From positions 31,293 through 95,292 of the forward strand of contig CAJTMX010000015.1 in assembly GCA_910577235.1 (NCBI GenBank): a DNA stretch of 64,000 nt, given 5' to 3'. The DNA comes from an uncultured Acetatifactor sp. (lineage in GTDB: Bacteria; Bacillota; Clostridia; Lachnospirales; Lachnospiraceae). Below the pieces are notes generated by a model. The model did not search any database, was not told the DNA's origin, and saw only the letters and a program-made list of their open reading frames with translations. The position numbers and the translations under genes are program-made. How positions within the stretch are numbered: position 1 is the stretch's first letter; each line of letters starts with the position of its first letter. Positions 1-6,807 of the stretch are shown in pieces.

Positions 1-778
1 GATTGCGCAGGAAACTCAGCAGCAGTTCCATATAGCAGTTGCCCGCCCCTCTCCCCATACCGCTCACGGTTGCGTCCAGATAGCTGGCTCCCCGGGACAG
101 GCTTTCAATCGTGTTGGCAAAGGCCAGCTGCTGGTTGTTGTGGGCGTGCATACCAACTTTCTTGTTATATTTGGCAGCCACGTTCAGATACTTGTCCGTC
201 AGCCGTTCCACCTGCTCCGGGTAAAAAGCTCCAAAGCTGTCCACCAGATAGATCACATCCACGCTGCTCTGGGCCAGCAGCTCCAGGCCGCCGTCCAGGT
301 CCACGTCACTCACCTTGGACACCGCCATGATATTCACGGTGGTCTCATAGCCCTTTTTCTTGGCATCCTCCAACATCTCTATGGCTGCGGGTATGGTGTT
401 GATATAGGTGGCCACCCTCACCAGATCGATCACGCTGTCCTTGCGGTTTAAGATATCCTTTTTAAAATCCGTCCGGCCTACATCAGCCATGACGGAAATC
501 TTTAAATCCGTCTTGTTATCCCCTACGATCTCCCGGATATCCTTTTCATCACAGAATTTCCATTTTCCGAAATCCGCCGGCTTGAAGATCTCCTTGGACG
601 CCTTGTAGCCAAACTCCATATAGTCCACGCCGGCCTTGATATTGGCCAGATACAGGTCTTTCACAAACTCATCCGAAAACCGGAAATTATTCACCAGGCC
701 GCCGTCTCGTAGTGTGCAGTCGATCACTTTGATATCCGGGCGGAAGGATACCAGACTGCCCTGTCTCTCTCTGCTCAT
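1..778 (-). CDS. DRE-TIM aldolase (HMGL-like family), 3'-truncated by window edge
   Basis: The reading frame starts at an ATG preceded by AAAGGAATGG and runs off the window, so only the N-terminal ~259 residues are seen. It opens with VIDCTLRDGG, the signature of the HMG-CoA lyase/4-hydroxy-2-oxovalerate aldolase superfamily, where the Asp-Arg pair lies in the active site. A later MHAHNNQQLA stretch matches the metal-binding HxHN motif of the TIM barrel. The family cleaves or forms C-C bonds on keto-acid substrates using a divalent metal. The substrate cannot be read from sequence; single-domain relatives are usually annotated only as aldolase catalytic domain proteins. The tRNA-Val gene lies 125 bases upstream on the same strand. 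Confidence 0.85.
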   Translation of the reverse strand, partial: MSRERQGSLVSFRPDIKVIDCTLRDGGLVNNFRFSDEFVKDLYLANIKAGVDYMEFGYKASKEIFKPADFGKWKFCDEKDIREIVGDNKTDLKISVMADVGRTDFKKDILNRKDSVIDLVRVATYINTIPAAIEMLEDAKKKGYETTVNIMAVSKVSDVDLDGGLELLAQSSVDVIYLVDSFGAFYPEQVERLTDKYLNVAAKYNKKVGMHAHNNQQLAFANTIESLSRGASYLDATVSGMGRGAGNCYMELLLSFLRN

Positions 779-902
779 ACTTTAACCATTCCTTTCTGTG
801 CCAAGTTGTACCCATGCAAAAAACGTATCTGCGTCTTTCAGATGTATTTAACGCTTTAAAGTTTCACACTTTAAACCATTAAAATTCCTTGGGATAAAAA
901 AA

Positions 903-976
903 TGGAAGCAAGGAGGCTCGAACTCCTGACCTTTCGCGTGTGAGGCGAACGCTCATCCCGGCTGAGCTATGCTTCC
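903..976 (-). tRNA. tRNA-Val (anticodon CAC)
   Basis: A complete cloverleaf can be folded on the minus strand: acceptor GGAAGCA/TGCTTCC, D stem GCTC/GAGC, anticodon stem TTCGC/GCGAA around loop CTCACAC (anticodon CAC, reading GUG valine codons), and T arm AGGAG-TTCGAGC-CTCCT. The discriminator is A and CCA is not encoded. A T-rich run follows the 3' end and a consensus promoter lies just upstream. Confidence 0.95.
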
Positions 977-985
977 ATGTGTCCT

Positions 986-1013
986 ATTATAACACGATAT
1001 GGCTAAATTGCAA
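986..1013 (-). promoter_or_regulatory. Promoter of tRNA-Val
   Basis: Minus strand: TTGCAA (-35), 16-base spacer, TATAAT (-10), ending ten bases before the tRNA 5' end. The match and position fit a strong sigma-A promoter for a stable RNA. Confidence 0.75.
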
Positions 1014-1225
1014 GACCCAATTTTTCAAATAAATGATTTTCCACTTTTTTCATTTTTTCTTCATTTTTTCTTTCGGTTTCATCTACACTTTGGACACATT
1101 TTCCTGCTATGCTGTATTTATCAGCAAAACGAAAAACTGATACTTAACAAAGAAGCTGCCAGTGCTGTTTTCGGTGTTGACCAGCTTCGACTAAATACTA
1201 CAGTGCCGCGCACTGTTTATCATAT

Positions 1226-1259
1226 AAAGGCCTGTAAACATCTGCGTTTACAGACCTTA
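1226..1259. repeat. Inverted repeat in the 1014-1336 intergenic stretch
   Basis: Arms AAGGCCTGTAAAC and GTTTACAGACCTT pair over 13 positions with one mismatch around a six-base loop. It lies downstream of the DUF308 gene and could end its transcript, but no strong T run follows on either strand. The flanking GC-rich segment 1263-1320 and the AT-rich segment 1014-1100 hold no gene I can support. Confidence 0.5.
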
Positions 1260-1336
1260 TATTTGTCTGGCGGCTCCGGCTCGAACAAACTGTCCTCCGG
1301 CCGCTTTCTACCAGAAACATAGTCGCTAAGCCTGCC

Positions 1337-2008
1337 TTAATCGGCATGGGATTCCTGTTCCTGTGCCGCCCCGCTCTCCGGACTGCCCTCCCAAGACGCG
1401 TCGCTCCCCTGAAACGTCTCCTCGCAGTGGATCTCCGTCACTTTGATGGCCTCGTCCGCATCGTTCATCTTACTCACATAGCTGTGCATCTTTTGCGAGA
1501 GATACAGGGTAGAAGCCAGATCGGTCAGGCCGCTAAACAGCAGGCCTACTCCCAGCAGACGATACAGCAACAGCGCGGAGTCAAAGGGATTGATCACCAT
1601 CAAAACGCCCACTACCACATTGACCACCGCCAGTCCCAGGATCAGTACGGCGTTGCCGCCCATGCGCTGCACATCCAGCGCCCCCTGGAGTTTGAACAGG
1701 CCGCTGACTATGATACAAAGGCCTATGATAAAGGGCACCAAAGCGATGACCATGTCCACCTTGTAGATCACAAACATACCCAAAACTATCAGCATCAGTC
1801 CCGTCACAAAATCATTGCGATAGTAGTTTCGGGTAATATTCCGGGTAAAATAAACCACCAGATTCACCAGGCCGATCACAATGGCGATCCCGGCTATCAG
1901 ATAACAGATTGTGCGGGCAGTGGTAGCGGGGAAGATCAGCAGGACCAATCCCAGCACCATATACAAACCTGCCGACAACAGCATATTCCACTTCATCTCT
2001 TTCAACAT
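1337..2008 (-). CDS. DUF308 (HdeD-like) six-helix membrane protein
   Basis: A 223-residue protein with six hydrophobic segments (roughly residues 8-27, 35-57, 66-84, 87-106, 118-140, 145-165) arranged as three helix pairs, followed by an acidic soluble tail of about 55 residues. This layout and the repeated G-x-GLxxLV pattern match the DUF308/HdeD short-repeat family, named after an E. coli acid-resistance membrane protein; the biochemical role of most members is unknown. The start has a strong ribosome site (TAGGAGG, nine bases upstream), itself directly behind a perfect inverted repeat. The next gene upstream is a small HTH protein on the same strand, so the two may share a transcript. Confidence 0.8.
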   Translation of the reverse strand: MLKEMKWNMLLSAGLYMVLGLVLLIFPATTARTICYLIAGIAIVIGLVNLVVYFTRNITRNYYRNDFVTGLMLIVLGMFVIYKVDMVIALVPFIIGLCIIVSGLFKLQGALDVQRMGGNAVLILGLAVVNVVVGVLMVINPFDSALLLYRLLGVGLLFSGLTDLASTLYLSQKMHSYVSKMNDADEAIKVTEIHCEETFQGSDASWEGSPESGAAQEQESHAD

Positions 2009-2023
2009 CCTGCATTACCTCCT

Positions 2024-2047
2024 ACCGGAGATCATCTGATCTCCGGT
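2024..2047. repeat. Perfect 11-bp inverted repeat before the DUF308 ribosome site
   Basis: Arms ACCGGAGATCA and TGATCTCCGGT are separated by two bases. The repeat sits immediately 5' of the AGGAGG of the DUF308 gene. It could be an RNA hairpin affecting initiation, a protein operator, or a processing site between the HTH gene and DUF308. No T run follows, so it is not an obvious terminator. Confidence 0.55.
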
Positions 2048-2116
2048 TCTGCATATCCCAACAGTCACGCAGTACCGATGAACAACATCCGGCCGGCGCA
2101 TAAGGACACGCCTGTA

Positions 2117-2407
2117 TCAGCCCTTGGCCTCCTTGTCCGGCACCAGCTGGATCTGTACCTTCAGTCCCATGGCCGCCGCCATCTTCACCATCAGTTCCAG
2201 AGAGGGATTGTAACGACCGCTCTCAAACCGGGCGATATTGGATCTGGGAATACCGGAACGGCGGGACACCTGCTCCTGCGTCAGTTTCATATCCTTGCGC
2301 ATACGCACATACTGCTCCGCCAGATTCTGTTTCATGCTCTTTTGCTCTGCCTCGATCATGATCTTGTTTCCGTCGGGGTCCAAAATGTAATCCATTGCTT
2401 CTCTCAT
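2117..2407 (-). CDS. Small XRE-family HTH protein (HigA-like)
   Basis: A 96-residue protein. Residues about 35-85 form a typical Cro/C1-type helix-turn-helix (LTQEQVSRRSGIPRSNIARF, then a conserved ESGR turn). The first ~30 residues resemble the N-terminal arm of HigA-type antitoxins. Start ATG is supported by GGAGG. No toxin gene of the HigB/RelE type is visible on either side, so it is a solo regulator as far as the sequence shows. The promoter just upstream overlaps a strong inverted repeat, consistent with autorepression (inference). Confidence 0.85.
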   Translation of the reverse strand: MREAMDYILDPDGNKIMIEAEQKSMKQNLAEQYVRMRKDMKLTQEQVSRRSGIPRSNIARFESGRYNPSLELMVKMAAAMGLKVQIQLVPDKEAKG

Positions 2408-2441
2408 TGCTGTTCCTCCATTTTTCAGACAGATAAATATT

Positions 2442-2487
2442 AAATCTCGTATATGAGATATGTTATCACATACGAGATTTATGTCAA
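2442..2487 (-). promoter_or_regulatory. Promoter overlapping an 11-bp inverted repeat operator
   Basis: Minus strand TTGACA (2482-2487), 16-base spacer, TAACAT (2460-2465). Perfect arms AAATCTCGTAT (2442-2452) and ATACGAGATTT (2470-2480) bracket the -10 element, with a third partial copy of the half-site between them. The geometry is that of an autoregulated HTH gene. Confidence 0.7.
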
Positions 2488-2522
2488 GCCTTATTTTCAG
2501 ATTTTTCTACTTATACACTCTT

Positions 2523-2681
2523 TCAGGCGATCTGTTTTTTTCGATATACCCGGTAGATAACCGGCCAGAGGCATAACGTGAGCAGAGAATATACGGTCAA
2601 CAGCAGCAGCCCGATGATCTTTTGTACGGTATCGCTTCGGATATTGGTCAGAAACGAGGGATAATATGATACGTCTTGCAA
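2523..2681 (-). pseudogene. Short reading frame, possible C-terminal remnant of a membrane protein
   Basis: An open frame of about 52 codons (from a TTG; no ATG) has one strong hydrophobic helix (IIGLLLLTVYSLLTLCLWPV) followed by a basic tail and a stop. It follows the SIR2-TPR gene by about 20 bases and has no good ribosome site. It reads like the last transmembrane helix of a larger membrane protein whose 5' part is gone, but I do not recognise the family, and it could also be a small membrane protein started from a non-ATG codon. Confidence 0.3.
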
Positions 2682-2703
2682 TTCTATAGGTTCTTTACAT
2701 TGA

Positions 2704-4668
2704 TCAAAGCGATGCCGCCGCCGATTCGTCAGCTTTCGCTTTTTCTTCCTCCCCCAGTATACGGTATATTTCTGCGCGCTCCAGATATGCGTCTTTATAT
2801 TTTGTGTCTAAAGTAATAGCCTTTGTCAAATAATCAACTGCTGTTTGGTAATCTCCTCTTTTCTTAAAAACAGTTCCATAATGCTTATATGGATTTGCAT
2901 AATCTGGTTTCAAAACTATGGCTTTACTCAAATCATCAATGGCCCTGTCATAATCTTCCAATGCTAAAAATGCGTATCCTCGGTTATTGTATTCGGCCTC
3001 GTTTCTTGGATCTAGAGACACTGCTTTCTCATATTCACATACTGCTTTCTCATGATTGTTCATCTTTTCATATATAATCCCGCGCCCAATATATGCAAAA
3101 GCACATTTTGGATCTAACCTGAGAGCCATATTATAATTGTCAAGTGCCTCGTCCATGTTCCCCATTATTGTATAGACCCTCCCACGATTACAATATAACT
3201 TGGCATTATCTGGTCGTAAATTTATAGCGTCCCTCAAATCGCAAATCGCTTTATCATGTTTCCCCATTTTCGTATAGATATATCCACGGTTATTATAAAG
3301 CCCATAATTTGTTGGTTCCTGCTCTATGGCTTTAGTGTAGTCATCAATCGCTTTGTCATAATTTTGCAATTTAGACCATGTCCTAGCTCGCTCATAGTAA
3401 AATTGCACAACGTTGTTTTGCATATCAATCGCTTTCGTGTAACTCTCTATCGCGTTTTTGTATTGCCTTATCTTTGCATGTTGTTTGCCCTGGCGCCAAT
3501 AATCCCAGGCTGTTAATTGATTCTGCTCCTCACGTTCTTTTTCTGAGATTGCGCCCCGCTCGGCCATTTTCTCTATTTCTGCCTTGAATTCACTCTCGCT
3601 TTGAGTCGATAGTTCGTCCCCTTTTCCCTCACAACTCTCATCCTCATACTCGGTAAGTTTCTTGTACTCTTCCTCATAGTTAGCAATTTGCATGCTGGTC
3701 CTGTTATTAAGATACTCCTCTGCCTCATGAACGCCGATCTGATGGGGAAACAGGGCGTTTCCAATGGCAAGCATTATTGCGTCGAAACCTGCCGTACGGA
3801 CTAAATACCCCTTTTTATTCTGCACCAACTCCTGCGTCTTTTGGTTTGGCAGACCATACTTCTCCATATAGCACCAATATATGCCGTTTTTCATTTTGAC
3901 ATTATCTTCTTTCAAAAGCTTCATCAGGCTATTATCTCCACCACCGTACCCTATGACAATGGGAGTATAAATTTGGAAAACAGATGCCAGCACATCATGC
4001 CACATACCCTTAAGCTCATTGGTTTCCTCCGGCTGATTCAGCGGATCAAAGAAAATTCCCCTATGTACTTTCGCAATAATTGGACGCTTAATGTTGGAAT
4101 CTCCCGCATAGTCTGCCAGCAGCTCGTGATTAATCACAAGCGGCTTGCTGTCCGTATATAAAAACAAAGCGTCTTCCACCAGACTGTCAAAATTGGTAGT
4201 TATCACAAGATTATCGCCACTCCCCCTTGCCAGCATCAGTGCCAGAGGGTGATATCCAAATCCCGGATGTTTGTTTGCCATAATATTTTCCAAATAATGA
4301 TAACCGTTTCTATGATTCGGGAAAAAACGAAGTTTGTATATATCAAAATAGAATTCGCTGGGCAGCGGCGCCCCTGTATTTTTGGTTTCGTTCCAGGCCT
4401 TTTCTATATCCGAGAAATCATATTCAAGATGATTGTCTTTCTGTAACTTTTTAGCAATCTCACGGATTTCTTCCATCCCAGGAGCGGTTTCCATTTCTTT
4501 CATCCAATCATACTCCAGTGAAACGCCTGCCGGAATTCCGGATGACACGGATGCACCCGAGCCTAAAATAAAGCAAAATCTCTCTTCGTTTTTCTTTCCT
4601 TCCTCAATTGCCCTCACTAGCTGATTTGCTGATATAACCCTATAACTTTCAATAATATCCTCTGACAT
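2704..4668 (-). CDS. SIR2-like domain protein with C-terminal TPR array
   Basis: Predicted 654 residues from the ATG at 4668, chosen because GGAAGGAA lies just upstream; the frame extends to 4746 without a ribosome site. The N-terminal ~290 residues carry SIR2_2-type NAD-binding features: FILGSGASVSSGIP, TTNFDSLVEDA, KVHRG and IGYGGGDNSLM. The C-terminal ~260 residues form about eight 34-residue TPR units (e.g. YNNRGYIYTKMGKHDKAICD) joined to the SIR2 part by a charged linker. SIR2 domains of this class act as NADases in several abortive-infection systems, and TPRs commonly sense partners; an antiphage role here is inference. The gene is clearly more AT-rich than its neighbours, which suggests transfer. 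No partner gene is adjacent, so a one-gene system is the simplest reading. Confidence 0.85.
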   Translation of the reverse strand: MSEDIIESYRVISANQLVRAIEEGKKNEERFCFILGSGASVSSGIPAGVSLEYDWMKEMETAPGMEEIREIAKKLQKDNHLEYDFSDIEKAWNETKNTGAPLPSEFYFDIYKLRFFPNHRNGYHYLENIMANKHPGFGYHPLALMLARGSGDNLVITTNFDSLVEDALFLYTDSKPLVINHELLADYAGDSNIKRPIIAKVHRGIFFDPLNQPEETNELKGMWHDVLASVFQIYTPIVIGYGGGDNSLMKLLKEDNVKMKNGIYWCYMEKYGLPNQKTQELVQNKKGYLVRTAGFDAIMLAIGNALFPHQIGVHEAEEYLNNRTSMQIANYEEEYKKLTEYEDESCEGKGDELSTQSESEFKAEIEKMAERGAISEKEREEQNQLTAWDYWRQGKQHAKIRQYKNAIESYTKAIDMQNNVVQFYYERARTWSKLQNYDKAIDDYTKAIEQEPTNYGLYNNRGYIYTKMGKHDKAICDLRDAINLRPDNAKLYCNRGRVYTIMGNMDEALDNYNMALRLDPKCAFAYIGRGIIYEKMNNHEKAVCEYEKAVSLDPRNEAEYNNRGYAFLALEDYDRAIDDLSKAIVLKPDYANPYKHYGTVFKKRGDYQTAVDYLTKAITLDTKYKDAYLERAEIYRILGEEEKAKADESAAASL

Positions 4669-4784
4669 ATGAACATTCCTTCCCTGTATCATCTTGGGAT
4701 AAATAATACAGGATGGACGGACATGTTTCAACAATTTTCGCATCATATAACAGGATATTTCATAGATAATCTCACAGCAAAAAT

Positions 4785-4826
4785 TGATGTGGACGTTATA
4801 TCAGTGTCCCTAAAACGCCCACATCA
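4785..4826 (-). terminator. Bidirectional hairpin terminator
   Basis: Arms TGATGTGGACGTT and AACGCCCACATCA pair over 13 positions with one mismatch. On the minus strand the hairpin is followed by ATTTTTG, ending the split HTH gene; on the plus strand it is followed by seven T. It also separates that gene from the SIR2-TPR gene. Confidence 0.7.
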
Positions 4827-4854
4827 GCTTTTTTTATTTATCATTTAAACCAAA

Positions 4855-5643
4855 TTAATCCCTCAAAAACATCTGCAGCAGGGCGGGCAGATGCATATAG
4901 GACCCCAGCAGGCGAAGTCGCCCCGACCCCTCCGGGTCCTCCTCCGTCTCCAACAGCTGTAAACAGCCCCGCACCGTCTCCTCCGGCAAATGAGCCTGCC
5001 GGGCGATCTGAGCCACAGACACGTAGCAGTTGTCAAAGTCCCCCACTGTCAACTCATACAGAGCGTAGAGCGTCTTTAGCACATTCAGGTCTGCCAAAGT
5101 CTGAAGAGTCTCGCTTATGGCGGCTATATCCCCGCGGCTCATGGGACTGTAATATTTCTGATCCGAGAAAAAGATGCCGTTTCTGATATGGGCTGTGGCT
5201 CCCTGGGGCTCGCAGCAGATGGACACCCCCTATTTATAAGGCTCCTTATCCAGACCATACTGCGTCTTTTCATCCCAAGGCAGATATCCTTTGTAACCTC
5301 CCGATACCGCCCCTTCATGCAGAAGTGTAGCCAATTTGAAAGCCAAAGAAAAGCATTCCTCCTTCGCTGTCTCCCGAAACAGATCCTTGACGCCCAAATA
5401 TAAATTTCTCATCTCCTGCGATCCGGCCACTCCCAACAGTTCGTCCACTGTCACCTGAAAATACTCTGCCAGCCTGGGCAGCAGCGTGATATCCGGGTAA
5501 CTCTGTCCGCTCTCCCATTTGGACACAGCCTGATTGGTCACGCCTACGGCCTGGGCCAGCTGCTCCTGTGTGACCTGTTTTTCCCGGCGTAAAAATGCCA
5601 GTTGCTCTCCGCAGCGCAGTTCGCTGATATTCCTGTCTTCCAT
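4855..5643 (-). pseudogene. XRE-family regulator split by an in-frame TAG
   Basis: The first half (5643-5230, 137 codons, ATG after AGGAGG) has an HTH of the Cro/C1 type (VTQEQLAQAVGVTNQAVSKW) and a linker. After LDKEPYK comes TAG, then the same frame continues GVSICCEPQG through a second conserved-looking domain to 4855, including HIRNGIFFSDQKYYSPMSRG and a winged-helix-like C-terminal segment. The uninterrupted frame on both sides of a single stop suggests one ~262-residue regulator inactivated by a recent nonsense change, or truncated but still binding DNA. A GTG right after the stop could start the second half separately, but it has no convincing ribosome site. Confidence 0.75.
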
Positions 5644-5840
5644 TAGACACCATCCTCCTATTATGTTTTCCGCGAAGTCAATACCGTCACTCGCAGAAAG
5701 GGTTTTTCAATTTACTTCCTCTGTGGCCACGTCCTTATCATAACACAGGGCCTGAACCGGCACAATGGAGGGATACTTGGACAGCGTCTCTTTTCCTCCA
5801 ACCTGTAGTTGGAAAAATTATATCGATCCCCGGTTTTACA

Positions 5841-5993
5841 GGTGAACCTATTCCCTCTATGCGGACGCTGGCAAAGTACATCCATGTGAGCGTCATCACG
5901 GTCCAGAAAGCCTGCGAGCATCTACAGAGAGACGGTTTCATCGAGACGACTGTGGGGCGGGGCAGCTTTGTGTCGGCACAGAACAATGTCTGA
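5841..5993 (+). pseudogene. GntR-family HTH remnant
   Basis: A plus-strand frame reads GEPIPSMRTLAKYIHVSVIT and continues through QRDGFIETTVGRGSFVSAQN to a TGA. This is the second half of a GntR winged helix (helix-turn-helix plus wing) and the point where YtrA-type short regulators continue into a C-terminal tail. No start codon or N-terminal helix precedes it in frame and there is no effector domain, so it is a truncated relic. Its 3' end overlaps, antisense, the tail of the F420-ligase-like gene. Confidence 0.7.
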
Positions 5994-6687
5994 CCAGAAT
6001 AAAAGGGGTACACTGGCGGCTCTGGCCTGCGGGGTTGTCGGCGATCAACCGAAGGAGAGCGCGGTCCGGACGGTTTATGAGAGGCAGACTCTTCCCCAGG
6101 AGCTCGGTTCCCATGTCATTGGCATCTACGATTGCCATGACAACGCCCGTTTTCCGCCAGACTTCATCACAGACCCTGTCCGGCTGGCTGGGAATACGGA
6201 TACCAATATGGGCATATTCCGGGATATCCTCCCCGTAGAATCCGTCCAGTCCCCGTATCTCGCCGCCCAGCATGTCATAAAAAGTCCCGTGCACTCCGCG
6301 CAAACCGTCAAAGCCTGCGCAGACCGCCGCCCACAGGACTTTTGCCAGACCGCAGTGATTGATAGCAAACTGCATCTTCACAGGCAGCCCCATCCCCGGT
6401 CCTGCGGGAGTCCGGCGCACAAAGCGGCACAATATCCTGGCCCATATGCCGGGCCTGACCTCCTCCTCCGTAACGATTCTTCCCTGACACAGAGCAATGA
6501 CTTTTTCACTGGAAAACAGGATGTCTCCCGGCTCATATATGGGTATCACATATTTTTCGATCAGATCGATATAACTTTCACCTATCTGCACAAAATGGGT
6601 TTTGACGGCGTGGCGGGCGTAGACCACGCCGTCTGCGTATATGGCGACTTTCTTCCCTTCGTTCGCGTAAAAATCTGCATATTCCAT
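5938..6687 (-). CDS. F420-0:gamma-glutamyl ligase-like protein with altered C-terminus
   Basis: Predicted 249 residues; the ATG has AAGGAGA eleven bases upstream. The core resembles the coenzyme F420-0 gamma-glutamyl ligase (CofE/FbiB-type) fold family: FSSEKVIALCQGR, an acidic patch, and IVDANDMGTELLGKS near the C-terminus, the latter typical of the metal/nucleotide-binding region. Members outside F420 producers are common in Clostridia and their substrate is unknown; no other F420 gene is here. The last ~18 residues, after CTPFILVR, are encoded by DNA that also contains the GntR remnant on the other strand, so the natural stop appears to have been lost at a rearrangement junction and the tail is probably foreign. 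Likely still functional since the core is intact. Confidence 0.7.
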   Translation of the reverse strand: MEYADFYANEGKKVAIYADGVVYARHAVKTHFVQIGESYIDLIEKYVIPIYEPGDILFSSEKVIALCQGRIVTEEEVRPGIWARILCRFVRRTPAGPGMGLPVKMQFAINHCGLAKVLWAAVCAGFDGLRGVHGTFYDMLGGEIRGLDGFYGEDIPEYAHIGIRIPSQPDRVCDEVWRKTGVVMAIVDANDMGTELLGKSLPLINRPDRALLRLIADNPAGQSRQCTPFILVRHCSVPTQSCPAPQSSR

Positions 6688-6807
6688 GGACGGATTCTCC
6701 TTAGTATTTTTCTTCTACCATAGCAAGATTTCCTCTAAATCGCCTTTAAGATATCCGGTCCACATTATCACATCTTAATAAAAAGCCCCGCCTCGGCACT
6801 GTTCTCC

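Noticed and set aside
903..976. tRNA-Val as integration site of an island
   Set aside because: No integrase and no second copy of the tRNA 3' end were noticed in the window.
1346..2443. 365-codon plus-strand frame
   Set aside because: It is the antisense shadow of the DUF308 and HTH genes; His/Gln-rich composition and no ribosome site.
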